60,175 nucleotides of DNA from contig SCSX01000040.1 in the NCBI GenBank assembly GCA_004297825.1, forward strand, positions 1 through 60,175, in the 5' to 3' direction. The notes below the pieces were generated by a model. It was not told the origin of the DNA. It searched no databases and was given only the letters and a program-made list of their open reading frames with translations. The translations under genes were made by a program, and so were the position numbers. This stretch comes from Spirochaetota bacterium (GTDB lineage: Bacteria > Spirochaetota > UBA4802 > UBA5368). Below, in pieces: positions 45,187-54,114 of the stretch (the first letter of the stretch is position 1; every line of letters begins with the position of its first letter).

Positions 45187-46428
45187 TCAATGTCCCGCGC
45201 GCGCGAACTTCGCCCCGCGGAGGGCGAGCACGCCAAAGACCGCGGCGAGCACCCCGAGCGCGATGTACAGGGCGAAGGCCGCATGATAGTTTTTCGTGAA
45301 GTCGTGTATGTACCCGGATAGCGGCACCCCGATGGCTGTCCCGAGCGTGGTAAACACGTTCAGGAAACCGTAGATGACGCCGAAATGGCGCGGGCCCAGG
45401 CAGGCGGCCGTCATGAGCGGCGGCAGCACCGTCCGCACCGATATCGCGAAGCCGAAGAGCACGTTGAACAGCACCGCAATCCAGAACATTGCCGCCCCGA
45501 ACAGGAGCCCTATGGAAACCGTGAGCCCGGCGATGCACAGCAGCAGGCTCCTCATGAGCCCGAGCCTGTCGGAAAGATCGCCCATGACAAGCTTCCCAGC
45601 GACGAGGACCGCCATGTGCAGCGACATGAGGCTCGCGGCCGTCCCCGCGTCGACGCCAATATCGGTAAGGTAGGGAACGATGTGATGGAGGACCCCCATG
45701 TTCGCAACCGCGATGAACAGGATCATGACGGCGAGGAACCAGAAGGCCGGCGCGCGCAGCGCCGCGCGCGCGGTAAGCCCGGGAACGGCATCGGCCGTAG
45801 CGCCCGGCGATCCCGCGACCGCCCCGTAGGGGGCAAGCCCCTTTTCCGCCGGCCGGGCGCTCACGAGGAAGACCGCGACGGGAATGGTGCACACGCCCAC
45901 GATGATCCCGAGCACGAGGTACGCGGTCTGCCAGCCATACTGTTCGATAAGCCAGTTCGAGAACGGGTTGAAGATGAACCCGCCAATTCCCGTCGCCGAG
46001 AAGACGATCCCCATGGCCAGCCCGCGCTTTTCCTCGAACCAGTTGGTGATCATCATGGACACCGGGATGATGTGGGTTCCCGCGCTCCCGATTCCCAGGA
46101 AGACCGAAAGCGCGTAAAAATGCGCCAGGGTAGTGCATTGAGAGAAGAGCGCGAAGCTGACACTCATGAGCGCGGTGCATATCCCCATGACGACGCGGAT
46201 ATTTCTGCGCTCGAGTATTTTTCCCATGAAGGGGGCGACCACCATCATCGAGAGCGCGGCGATTGAGAAATAGAGCGCGAACGCGCCGCGAGTGAAGCCC
46301 TGGGATTCTATCACGGGCTTGTAGAAGACGCCCATGCAGTTCATGATGATGCCAATGCCCGCCAGGTTGAGAAAAAATCCCGAGACCACGATCCACCATG
46401 CGTAGTGCATGCGACCCTTCCGGTTCAT
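45187..46428 (-). CDS. MFS transporter, oxalate/formate antiporter-like (OFA/MCT group)
   Basis: A 413-residue, 12-helix carrier resembling the monocarboxylate/OFA group (N-terminal HYAWWIVVSGFFLNLAGIG, then GMGIVFSATGIGGFIFNP and GDLSDRLG). This group moves small carboxylic acids by symport or antiport. GGAGG lies 7 bases before the ATG. It lies within the glycyl radical operon between the SCP2-like and AOR genes, so it likely imports the substrate or exports an acid product. The overlapping frame 45176-46399 is a shadow. Confidence 0.87.
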   Translation of the reverse strand: MNRKGRMHYAWWIVVSGFFLNLAGIGIIMNCMGVFYKPVIESQGFTRGAFALYFSIAALSMMVVAPFMGKILERRNIRVVMGICTALMSVSFALFSQCTTLAHFYALSVFLGIGSAGTHIIPVSMMITNWFEEKRGLAMGIVFSATGIGGFIFNPFSNWLIEQYGWQTAYLVLGIIVGVCTIPVAVFLVSARPAEKGLAPYGAVAGSPGATADAVPGLTARAALRAPAFWFLAVMILFIAVANMGVLHHIVPYLTDIGVDAGTAASLMSLHMAVLVAGKLVMGDLSDRLGLMRSLLLCIAGLTVSIGLLFGAAMFWIAVLFNVLFGFAISVRTVLPPLMTAACLGPRHFGVIYGFLNVFTTLGTAIGVPLSGYIHDFTKNYHAAFALYIALGVLAAVFGVLALRGAKFARAGH

Positions 46429-46547
46429 TCCCGCACCTCCAGGATCAATTCACCGGGGATTTCCCGGTCCCACCCTCCGCGGGCATTCGGTTGATCTCGG
46501 CCCGCGGATGTGATGGTATGCCGAATCTTGTTCTGGCGGCGCGCCCG

Positions 46548-46985
46548 TCACTTCGTGACGATGAGGTGATCGAGCCCCATCTCGCGCAGGGAGATCGGGT
46601 ACATGTGAAACGCCGGTTTGATGACCGGAAGAAGCTTGAGCATCGCCGTGACCTTCCCGCCCTGCTTGATGATTCCCTTGGTGACGCCGGCGATCGGGTT
46701 TTCCAGCCCGTGCCAGAAACGGTGTGAATGGTCGGCGGGCTGCTTCGACCAGACGTCCGGCTGTAGATCGCAGGGCCCCAGGTAAAAGGTTCCGTGCAAT
46801 CCCGGCTTCGCGGGCGGGTTTTTCAGGTCAATGGTTATTTCCGCGTCCGGGTCCGTGTAGAAGAAGCGGATGATGATTCCCGACTTCGCCATCTTGGTGC
46901 CGATCTTCTCGTCGCTAAGCACCCTGTTCAGGAAGTACCCGTAAATTTTATACAGGTCTTCCGCGTCTTTATAATACTTTCCCAT
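46548..46985 (-). CDS. SCP2 sterol-binding-like small protein
   Basis: A 145-residue single-domain protein. The central strand IIIRFFYTDPDAEITIDL, then DVWSKQPADHSHRFWHGLENPIAGVTKG and the closing GGKVTAMLKLLP form the pattern of SCP2-type lipid- or acyl-CoA-binding domains. It has no signal peptide and AAGGGG 6-7 bases before the ATG. It follows the acyl-CoA dehydrogenase by 24 bases. In such a setting the domain may carry a hydrophobic acyl-CoA or act as an accessory to one of the enzymes (inference). Confidence 0.75.
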   Translation of the reverse strand: MGKYYKDAEDLYKIYGYFLNRVLSDEKIGTKMAKSGIIIRFFYTDPDAEITIDLKNPPAKPGLHGTFYLGPCDLQPDVWSKQPADHSHRFWHGLENPIAGVTKGIIKQGGKVTAMLKLLPVIKPAFHMYPISLREMGLDHLIVTK

Positions 46986-47009
46986 ATCGGTCCCCTTGCT
47001 TAGTAGTTT

Positions 47010-48176
47010 TCACTGTCCCTTCCGCTGGTCGAATCTCCTCCCGTATATCATGCCCGCGACCCCTATCTTGAGCATCTGGATGGTGCCCCCCGCGACGCAC
47101 CACGCCTTTGCGTCCCGGTACATCCGCTCCACGGGAAATTCCGTGCTGTAGCCGTAGCCGCCGAATATCTGCATCGCGCTGTCGGTGACGCTCACCACCA
47201 TCTCGTTCGCGAAGGCCTTCGCCATAGAGGCCTCGTACATGGAGGGGAGCCCCTGGCCCGCGCCCGCGGCCGCGCGGTAGACCAGCAGGCGCGCCGCGTC
47301 GAGCTTCGTCGCCATGTCCACGGTCGTGAACTGTATGTTCTGGAACTCGCAGATGGGCCTGCCGAACGCGGTGCGCTCCATCGCATAGGCTTTCGCCTCG
47401 GCGAGCGCGCCCCCGGCGACCCCCAGGCACATCGCGGCGTTCCCGCAGCGCTCGATGTCGAAGGTGAGCATGAGCTTGTTGAAGTCACCCGGCTTTACGA
47501 CGAGGTTTTTCCCGGGCACCTTCACGTTGTCGAAGAAGAGGTCGCATGAGGGCATTCCCCTGAGCCCCATGAAGCGCTCCTGTTTCCCGAAACTGAACCC
47601 GGGCATCCCCTTCTCCACGATGAGTCCGCCTATCCCCTTGTAGCCCCTGGTCTTGCCGAACCGCGTGTACACCATGTAATGGCTCGCGTGCCCGCCGCCG
47701 GTGATGAAGGACTTGCGCCCGTTCAGGAGGTAGCCGTCCCCGTCCTGCTCGGCGTTGGTGGTGAGGGCGGTGAGGTCGGAGCCGGCCTCGGGCTCGGTCA
47801 TGCACACGGAGACGGAGAGCTCGCCCCTGCACACGCCGGGGAGTATCGCCTTCTTCTGCTCCGGGGTGCCGAAAAGGTCGATGACCCGCACCGGGCCCAC
47901 GTTCGATTCGAAGACCGGCGCGGCGATCATGGGGCTGAATTTCGCGAGCTCCTCGATCGTGATGATCGCATTGAGCGCGCTCTGCCCGCCGCCGCCGTAT
48001 TCCGGCGAGAGCGTCATCCCCAGGAAGCCCAGCTCCGCGTATTTCGCCATGAGCGCGTAGGGGAACTCGCCCGTGGCGTCGATATGCTTCGCGAGATCCT
48101 TGAACTTCTCGCGCTCCCCCATGGTGCGGATAGTGTCGATCAGCATTTTCTGTTCATCGGTCAACGTGAAATCCAT
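47010..48176 (-). CDS. Acyl-CoA dehydrogenase
   Basis: FAD enzyme introducing an alpha-beta double bond into an acyl-CoA, 388 residues. Family blocks are CMTEPEAGSDL, NGRKSFITGG, RTAFGRPICEFQ and QIFGGYGYSTEFPVERMYRDAK. The usual catalytic Glu of the YEGT motif is absent: the segment reads VAGGT (361-365). A Glu is present at 242 in FDIERCG, the position used by isovaleryl-CoA dehydrogenase (DLER), which also has a Gly in the other place, so a branched or bulky acyl-CoA is possible. ATG at 48176 with GGAG upstream. No electron-transfer flavoprotein gene is nearby. Confidence 0.92.
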   Translation of the reverse strand: MDFTLTDEQKMLIDTIRTMGEREKFKDLAKHIDATGEFPYALMAKYAELGFLGMTLSPEYGGGGQSALNAIITIEELAKFSPMIAAPVFESNVGPVRVIDLFGTPEQKKAILPGVCRGELSVSVCMTEPEAGSDLTALTTNAEQDGDGYLLNGRKSFITGGGHASHYMVYTRFGKTRGYKGIGGLIVEKGMPGFSFGKQERFMGLRGMPSCDLFFDNVKVPGKNLVVKPGDFNKLMLTFDIERCGNAAMCLGVAGGALAEAKAYAMERTAFGRPICEFQNIQFTTVDMATKLDAARLLVYRAAAGAGQGLPSMYEASMAKAFANEMVVSVTDSAMQIFGGYGYSTEFPVERMYRDAKAWCVAGGTIQMLKIGVAGMIYGRRFDQRKGQ

Positions 48177-48196
48177 GATCACTCCTCGAAATGTTG

Positions 48197-48303
48197 GACC
48201 TGTTGCGAAACTGCCGTCTCGCGCCCGCAGGGAACCCCTGCGGGGGGCTTTTAAGAGGCTTCGCCCCTTATAGCCCGTGGAAAATGGAGTTATGCAACAA
48301 GTC
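48197..48303. repeat. 107-base inverted-repeat element
   Basis: Ends GACCTGTTGCGAAACTGCC and, inverted, GACTTGTTGCATAACTCC match at most positions. The middle has a strong CCGCAGGGAACCCCTGCGG hairpin and a GAGGCTTCGCCCC stretch. It resembles a small non-coding mobile repeat (MITE/REP-like). It is in the 259-base gap between the acyl-CoA dehydrogenase and MmgE/PrpD genes. Confidence 0.6.
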
Positions 48304-48435
48304 TATTGTTAAGGTAACGAACCCTGAAACCCTACCGTTATGCGCAATAAATATCGATCTGCGCCGCCCCGGCGCGCCCCTGCCGGATCGCGCTGCCGGA
48401 AGCCCGTACGCGCATCGGACCCCCTGCCCCTGACG

Positions 48436-49803
48436 TCATATCGATCCCAGGAGGAGCCCTATTCCCTTCGCCTTCTCGATATTCATTATCCCTTCGATAA
48501 TGCCGTCTATCTTCGCCGCGTCGCGCCCGCCGGCGAAGAGGCGCAGCTTGGCGGCGATGTCGTCCTGTTCCATGGGATCGCGCGGGTCGCCTTTGGGAAT
48601 ATCGATCTGCCGGACGTACCTCTGCCCGTCGTGCGTGACGATCTCCACGCGGCTCGCGGTCTTGTCGGGATAGGCCTTGTTCAGCTCGTCATCGCTCACG
48701 ACCGTCACCTTGTTGGAAAGCGTGATCAGCGCGGGATCCGCGATGCGCCGCTCCGTGAGCTGCTTCGCGCCCAGCTCCCCGTCCAGGATGCATGCCGCCA
48801 CGACGAAGGGTATGGAGAACTGGGCCGATACGAAGGTCCCCGATTCCGCGAAGCCCTTCCCCACCGCGAGCGCCGCGACTCCGTAGGTGAACACCGTGAT
48901 CGCCCGTATCGCGGCAGGTTTGAAATGGTGTGCGCCCATGAGCTCGATCACCGCCTGCGCCGCGCCGTGCGTGTGCCTGCACGCGGTGTAGGGCTTGAAG
49001 TAGACGTCCATGATCGAGTAGCGCTCGCCCAGTCCGTCCGTGATCCGTTCGCACTTGGGATCCGCGCGCAGCGTGATCTGCGTGAAGCCGCCCTTGAGCG
49101 CCGAGCCCTCGAGCACGACCGGCGAGCCCGATATCCCCCGCGACGCGAGCTCGGCCGCCATGATGCCGGCGCTCGCCGCCTGTCCCCCCTGGACGATCTT
49201 GATCGTGTAGCCGCCCATGAGCTGCTCCGCCATGGAAAGCGGTAGCAGGTAACCCGCGTTGCCCAGCGCGTTCAGCATCCCGTCCTTATCCAGCCCCATG
49301 AGCCGCGCCGCGGCGGCCGCGGCCCCAAACGTACCGCACGTGCCGGTGGGGAGAAAACCGGAAAGCGTATGAAATGGATGCATGGCTGCGGCGGTCCGGT
49401 TCGCGGTCTCGTAGCCCGCAACCACCGCCTCGATGAGCCTTTGCCCGTCCAGGTCCCGGCCCTCCGCGACCGCGAGCGCCGCGGGAATGACCGCCGACAC
49501 CGCGTGGTTGCCCCCGAAGCGCAGGCCGTCCTGGGCCTCGATCGCCTCGGCAGTGGTGCCGTTGACGAACGCGGCGTTCTGCAACCCGGTCTTGAACCCG
49601 CAGCCGAGCGCCGTCGCGTCCGGGGGACCGCCCATGGCGCGCACGCATTCGGTCACCGCGCGCACGGCGTCCAGCTCCAGCGAGCCGTACACGTTCGCCG
49701 CGTAGTCGAGCAGGCAGAGCTTCGCCTTGTGCACGACCTCTTCAGGAAGCGCGTTATACGAAATCCCCGTGCAGAACTTCGCGAGTTCCCTGGTATATTC
49801 CAT
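48436..49803 (-). CDS. MmgE/PrpD family protein
   Basis: A 455-residue protein of the MmgE/PrpD fold (2-methylcitrate dehydratase and related lyases or epimerases acting on tricarboxylic and other organic acids). Typical blocks are LLDYAANVYGS, NGTTAEAIEAQDGLRFGGNHAVSA-type active-site region, HPFHTLSGFLPTGTCG, LPLSMAEQLMGGYTIKIVQGGQAASAG and YFKPYTACRHTHGAAQA. The reaction cannot be read from sequence. The place between acyl-CoA dehydrogenase and CoA-transferase genes suggests hydration or dehydration of a pathway acid. GGAGG precedes the ATG by 9 bases. Confidence 0.9.
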   Translation of the reverse strand: MEYTRELAKFCTGISYNALPEEVVHKAKLCLLDYAANVYGSLELDAVRAVTECVRAMGGPPDATALGCGFKTGLQNAAFVNGTTAEAIEAQDGLRFGGNHAVSAVIPAALAVAEGRDLDGQRLIEAVVAGYETANRTAAAMHPFHTLSGFLPTGTCGTFGAAAAAARLMGLDKDGMLNALGNAGYLLPLSMAEQLMGGYTIKIVQGGQAASAGIMAAELASRGISGSPVVLEGSALKGGFTQITLRADPKCERITDGLGERYSIMDVYFKPYTACRHTHGAAQAVIELMGAHHFKPAAIRAITVFTYGVAALAVGKGFAESGTFVSAQFSIPFVVAACILDGELGAKQLTERRIADPALITLSNKVTVVSDDELNKAYPDKTASRVEIVTHDGQRYVRQIDIPKGDPRDPMEQDDIAAKLRLFAGGRDAAKIDGIIEGIMNIEKAKGIGLLLGSI

Positions 49804-49838
49804 GAGCGTTCACCTCCGCCTTTCGGTTTTTCCCGCGT

Positions 49839-50639
49839 CTATACGTATCCCTTCTTCTCGTAAATCCGTATCATCCCCAGCGGGTCCAGGACCTTCCTGA
49901 GCACGCGGAGCTCCTCGGCGCGCGGGGGCTCGGTCTCGCGTACGGCCTCGCTCACCCTGAGCTTCCACGGGGTGAGCTTCACCACCTCCTCGACGGAGCT
50001 TCCCGGGTGGTAGCTCTCCAGGTATGCCTCCTTCGAGTCCCGGTCGAACCGGAGGACCGCCTTGTTCGTGATGATCACCTCCGGTCCCGTCCCGGCCGGA
50101 AGCCCGCAGCGCTCCCGTGCGCCCGGGCCGTCAAGGTAGCCGGGGGTCGTGATGAAATCGACGCGCTCCGCGAGGGTGCGCGTGTTGTGGAGCGCGATGA
50201 TGAGGACTCGCTTCGCGAGAGCCCCGATCGGGTTCGCGCCGCCGGACCCGGGGAGGCGGCTTTTCGGGCTGTCGTAATTTCCGATCACCGTGGTGTTGAT
50301 GTTCCCGAACCTGTCCACCTGGCTTCCGGCGAGGAAGCCCACGTCGATCCAGCCCCCTTGTAAAAACATGCCCATCACCTCGATTAGGCCCCCGATCATG
50401 GCCGCGCCGGGATTGAGGCACGGGTCCCCGACCGAGAGCGCCGGCCGCGCGGGGCGCGCGTCGAACACGCCGGACTCCTGCATCATGGACGCCCCGGGCG
50501 CGTGGGTGTGCTTCGCGATGTTCGCGGACATCGTGGGGAAACCAGTCCCCACGATCACGAGGTCTTTGTCGCGTATCTCCCTCGCGCCGCAGCAGGCCAT
50601 GAGCTCCGGCTTAATGTAGGAATCGGGATGCGTGGTCAT
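49839..50639 (-). CDS. CoA-transferase beta subunit (GctB-like)
   Basis: A 266-residue class I CoA-transferase subunit resembling glutaconate CoA-transferase B. The candidate catalytic Glu is in ASMMQESGVF near residue 55; this residue forms the glutamyl-CoA thioester in the family. Glycine-rich blocks are GTGFPTMSANIAKH, GGWIDVGFLAGSQVDRFGNINTT and GSGGANPIGALAKR. It starts 12 bases after the alpha-subunit gene. With the alpha subunit it should activate a carboxylic acid by CoA exchange. A hydrolytic IpdB-like function is possible but less likely given the Glu. Confidence 0.87.
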   Translation of the reverse strand: MTTHPDSYIKPELMACCGAREIRDKDLVIVGTGFPTMSANIAKHTHAPGASMMQESGVFDARPARPALSVGDPCLNPGAAMIGGLIEVMGMFLQGGWIDVGFLAGSQVDRFGNINTTVIGNYDSPKSRLPGSGGANPIGALAKRVLIIALHNTRTLAERVDFITTPGYLDGPGARERCGLPAGTGPEVIITNKAVLRFDRDSKEAYLESYHPGSSVEEVVKLTPWKLRVSEAVRETEPPRAEELRVLRKVLDPLGMIRIYEKKGYV

Positions 50640-50650
50640 GTGGGGCCTCT

Positions 50651-51586
50651 CTAGTAGGCGTACGATACGGGATATCCGTAATCGAACTTCGCCTGGAGTT
50701 TTTTAAACTGCGCGTACCCGAAACGCTGGATGAAGTGCTGGGTGTACCCGGCGCGGTCCTTCATGCCGTACACCCACTCGTCCAGGAATTTATCGAACCC
50801 CTCGGCCGTCGACGAGGCCTGCTGGTAGAGGTATCCGTAGGTCAAATCCACGTCGTAGAATCCGGGCGTGTACCCCGGGTGCGCGCCAAAGGGCTCCTCG
50901 GTGACCGCGACCACTTTAAATGAAGGGACGATCGTGCGCGAGGGATCGGTGCCTACGGTCTCGCGGCTCACGATCCGCTCGCAGCTCACGATCACCTTCT
51001 GCGCCGCGTTCGCGCCCCACTTGCAGTCACCCCCGATCCCCCACATCTGCGCGTTGCCCTCCTCGTCGGCCTGCTGCACGTGGATGATCGCGACGTCGGG
51101 CCGCAGCGCGGGCGCGAGGAGCACCGGGCTCCCGTCGAAGGGCGAGTCGATCTGCTTGTATTTCTTCTCGCCCATGAACGAGCTTATCTTTAAGAGGTCG
51201 GTGCCGGCCATGTCCTTCACCGGGACGAAGGGCATCCCCAGCGCCCCGGCCATGAGCATGAGGGGGAGCGAGAGGTTCGTGTACTCCTCGATCTCGATCT
51301 TGTGCGGGATTCCCTTTTCGATCGAGCGGCGGTAGCACCGCGCGAGGCCGTACAGTCCCAGGGAGATGAACGTGGAGATGAAGCGCTTCACGCACCCGGC
51401 ACCGATAAGCATGTCGAAGTCGTCGGCCGCGTTGCTCCTCGTGACGGTCAGGTCCCGTTTCTTCTGGCGGATGATCTCGTGGATGGCGGCGAACGGCGGA
51501 CGGCATATGTAGCCGCCGATAAAAAGGAAGTCGCCGTCGCCCACGAACCTTCCGACCGCCTCGGCGGTGCTCATCACCTTGCCCAT
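50651..51586 (-). CDS. CoA-transferase alpha subunit (GctA-like)
   Basis: A 311-residue partner of the downstream beta subunit. Blocks include FVGDGDFLFIGGYICRPPFA, LTVTRSNAADDFDMLIGAGCVKRFIST-type region, DVAIIHVQQADEEGNAQMWG and CERIVSRE. GGAGGAGGGAG precedes the ATG. The substrate acid is unknown. In the operon it follows the glycyl radical enzyme by 49 bases, so it likely activates the acid formed by aldehyde oxidation. Confidence 0.87.
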   Translation of the reverse strand: MGKVMSTAEAVGRFVGDGDFLFIGGYICRPPFAAIHEIIRQKKRDLTVTRSNAADDFDMLIGAGCVKRFISTFISLGLYGLARCYRRSIEKGIPHKIEIEEYTNLSLPLMLMAGALGMPFVPVKDMAGTDLLKISSFMGEKKYKQIDSPFDGSPVLLAPALRPDVAIIHVQQADEEGNAQMWGIGGDCKWGANAAQKVIVSCERIVSRETVGTDPSRTIVPSFKVVAVTEEPFGAHPGYTPGFYDVDLTYGYLYQQASSTAEGFDKFLDEWVYGMKDRAGYTQHFIQRFGYAQFKKLQAKFDYGYPVSYAY

Positions 51587-51635
51587 CTCTCCCTCCTCCC
51601 GCGTGCGCCGATGCGCGATATCCCGGATTCCGCGC

Positions 51636-54023
51636 TCACTTCGCGAGCTCGAACTCCGTCCTGCTGATGATCTCGTCCTGCGCGATCTCGGAGAGCCCCG
51701 TGAACTCCGCGGAGTAGCCGCTCACGCGCACGAAGAGGTCCCGGTATTTTTCCGGCATCGCCTTCGCCTCCCTGAGCACGTCCGAATCCAGCATGTTGAA
51801 CTGTACCTGCATGCCGCCGTTCGCGAAATAGGTGCGTATGAGCACGGCCAGGTGCGCCGTCATTATCCTTTTCCCCTGGAAGCGCATATTCAGGTTCGCG
51901 CCGTTGAAAATCCTCGCCAGGGGAAGCTTCACCACGGAATTCATGATCGCCGTGGGCCCGCTCGCGGCGTTTCCCGTCGTGGGCGTGATCCCGTTGCCTA
52001 AAACGTCTCCCGCATAACGGCCGTCCGCCGTCGCCCCCGTGAAGGCGCCCATGCTTATATGGAAGCCCACCGAGAATATCCCCGGCCAGAACGCGCCGCC
52101 CCGGTGATGCCGGTGTCCCGCCAGCACGTCGCAGTAGTGTTCCACGACCCGCGCCGCCATCGCGTCGACCTCGTCGTTGTCGTTGCCGTACTTGGGAACG
52201 CGGTTCAGGAACCACGCGCGCTTGTCATCGTGGTCCTGCCAGTCGGCGGAAAGCCATTCGGCCAAGTCGCCTATGGAAAAGCGCTTATCCCGGAACACGG
52301 CCGAGCTCACGGCGTACAGGCTGTCCACGATGTTCGCGAATCCCATGAGCTGCACGCCGGTGGAGTTGTAGACGGCGCCCCCCGCCGTGAGGTCCTTTCC
52401 CTTCTCGATGCATCCCTCCACCATGGCCGAGGCGAAGGGAGAGGGAACCATCTCCGCGATCGCCCCGTCGAGCACCCCCATGCCGCGGACCATCTGGCCG
52501 ATAAAATGGCGCATCTGCGCATCGTACGCCTTCCACACATCGTCGAAGGACGTGAACGACGCGGGGTCACCCGTCTCGATCCCGGAGCGGTATCCGAAGA
52601 TGTTGTCGATGCCGTTGGAGAGCGCGAACTCGACGCACTTGATCCCGTTAAACTGGACCGCGAAGGTCGATCCGAACGTCTTGCCTTGCGCATTGGGCTC
52701 CAGGCATCCCACGACACCGTAGTCCCGCGCGTCCTCGATCGTGTGGCCCGATTTTACCAGCGACGCGATGATCGCCTCGTCGTTGAAAAAATGCAGCAGC
52801 ACCCCGTCGCGCGCGTATTCGGCCGCCCTGGTCAACAGGGGCCCCGTGTCCTTCTTCGAAATCCTCACGCCGAAGTTGGGCTGCACCGTGCGCACGTCCG
52901 CGTACGCGTCCAGGCCGATAAGGCTCAGCTCGTTGGTCGCGTCCTCCCCGCGTTCGTCCATTCCGCCCACCGTGACGTTCTGCGTGGTCTTGCCCTCCGT
53001 GCCCTCGCCGCCGGGGATGAAGGCCTCCTCGAGCACGTTCCATATTTCGTTCGTCTTTACATAGAGGAGCGCCAGGATCTCGCGAGCCCGATCGGGCGTG
53101 ATGCGTCCCGCGTCCGCGTCCTTTTTATAGTAGGGATACAGGATCTGGTCGATGCGCCCCAGGGAGATTGAATTCCCCCCGGACTCGATCTGTGCGATCA
53201 GGTGGATGAAATAGAACGACTGCGCCGCCTCGTGGAAGCTTTCGGCGGGAAACTCGGGCACGTGACGGCACACCCGCGCGATCTCGCGCAGCTCCGCGGC
53301 GCGCGAGGCGTTCTTCTCGGCGGCGGCAAGCGCATCGGCGTGATCGGCATAACGCCGCGCGAAGATGACAGCCGCGCCGCATGAGCGTATGACCGCCTCG
53401 TAGAAGAGGCCCTTTTCGCCGGCCTTTTCTTCACTGGAAAGCCGGTCCATCTTCGCGCGCGCGTCGTCCATCACGCCGCGCAGGCCGCGCGCGAGCACCT
53501 TCTTGTGGTTCATCGTAAAGTGCCCTATGCCATAGGTGATCTCGAGCATCATGGTGAAGATGTACTTATCCATGTCCGCGGCGACGTCGGCGGGCATGCG
53601 CCCTTCCATGCACTCTTCTACGGTCTTCCCGCGCCAGAACGGCAGTATGGATTCGGCGAGCTCCTTCTTTTCGGCGGGGGTTATGAGGGCGCGCTGGACC
53701 ACCCTCTGGTCGAAGCCGTCAAGGTCTCCCTCGATCCACCTCGCCTTGTTCTCGGGAAAGAGCGGCGCGCCCTTGAGCTTCGAGGTGCGGCATCCCACGA
53801 CCAGCTCTTCCTCGCGGATGACGACGCTGATGTTCTTGAGGATGTGCTCCAGGGCGAAGCTTATCCGCCGGAGCGGCGGCTCGTCCCAGTGGAGCCTCAT
53901 GGATTCCGTGACGTAACGCGCGCGCTCGATGCACACCTCCTGCGGCGCGTCGATTATCTTCCAGCGCAGGTTATCGACCCTTGACCGGGCCTCGTCCTTC
54001 AACGATGCATTCTGCGTACCCAT
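51636..54023 (-). CDS. Glycyl radical enzyme, dehydratase/lyase type
   Basis: A 795-residue member of the pyruvate-formate-lyase-like family; cytosolic, anaerobic. The radical glycine is Gly769 in RVSGYSAEF. The thiyl Cys440 and general-base Glu442 form GCLEP, the GCxEP pattern of eliminating enzymes (glycerol and propanediol dehydratases, choline and isethionate lyases). Benzylsuccinate-type enzymes lack it. Family blocks YGIGHFTMNHKKVLARGL (His168), GGNSISLGRIDQILYPYY and VPKYGNDNDEVD are present. GGAGG precedes the ATG. The substrate is not assigned. No activating enzyme is adjacent, which is unusual, since the radical must be installed by a radical-SAM partner. Confidence 0.93.
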   Translation of the reverse strand: MGTQNASLKDEARSRVDNLRWKIIDAPQEVCIERARYVTESMRLHWDEPPLRRISFALEHILKNISVVIREEELVVGCRTSKLKGAPLFPENKARWIEGDLDGFDQRVVQRALITPAEKKELAESILPFWRGKTVEECMEGRMPADVAADMDKYIFTMMLEITYGIGHFTMNHKKVLARGLRGVMDDARAKMDRLSSEEKAGEKGLFYEAVIRSCGAAVIFARRYADHADALAAAEKNASRAAELREIARVCRHVPEFPAESFHEAAQSFYFIHLIAQIESGGNSISLGRIDQILYPYYKKDADAGRITPDRAREILALLYVKTNEIWNVLEEAFIPGGEGTEGKTTQNVTVGGMDERGEDATNELSLIGLDAYADVRTVQPNFGVRISKKDTGPLLTRAAEYARDGVLLHFFNDEAIIASLVKSGHTIEDARDYGVVGCLEPNAQGKTFGSTFAVQFNGIKCVEFALSNGIDNIFGYRSGIETGDPASFTSFDDVWKAYDAQMRHFIGQMVRGMGVLDGAIAEMVPSPFASAMVEGCIEKGKDLTAGGAVYNSTGVQLMGFANIVDSLYAVSSAVFRDKRFSIGDLAEWLSADWQDHDDKRAWFLNRVPKYGNDNDEVDAMAARVVEHYCDVLAGHRHHRGGAFWPGIFSVGFHISMGAFTGATADGRYAGDVLGNGITPTTGNAASGPTAIMNSVVKLPLARIFNGANLNMRFQGKRIMTAHLAVLIRTYFANGGMQVQFNMLDSDVLREAKAMPEKYRDLFVRVSGYSAEFTGLSEIAQDEIISRTEFELAK

Positions 54024-54114
54024 GGCAACCTCCCCGGATTGTACTGCCGCCGGGCGCCGCGCGCGGGAGACGTATCCCCGCGGGCGCCCGCCGTGTTACC
54101 GCGCGCGAATCGTC

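Noticed and set aside
45176-46399. 407-codon frame overlapping the OFA-type transporter
   Set aside because: Different frame, His/Arg-rich, no membrane helices. The 45187-46428 frame has 12 helices and GGAGG before its ATG.
49839-51586. Steroid ring-opening IpdAB hydrolase instead of CoA-transferase
   Set aside because: Sizes fit both, but the MQESG Glu favours CoA transfer, and no other steroid-degradation genes are present. Kept only as an alternative.
51636-54023. Benzylsuccinate/alkylsuccinate synthase assignment for the glycyl radical enzyme
   Set aside because: GCLEP is an eliminase motif, and no small beta/gamma subunits or BssD-like activase are adjacent.
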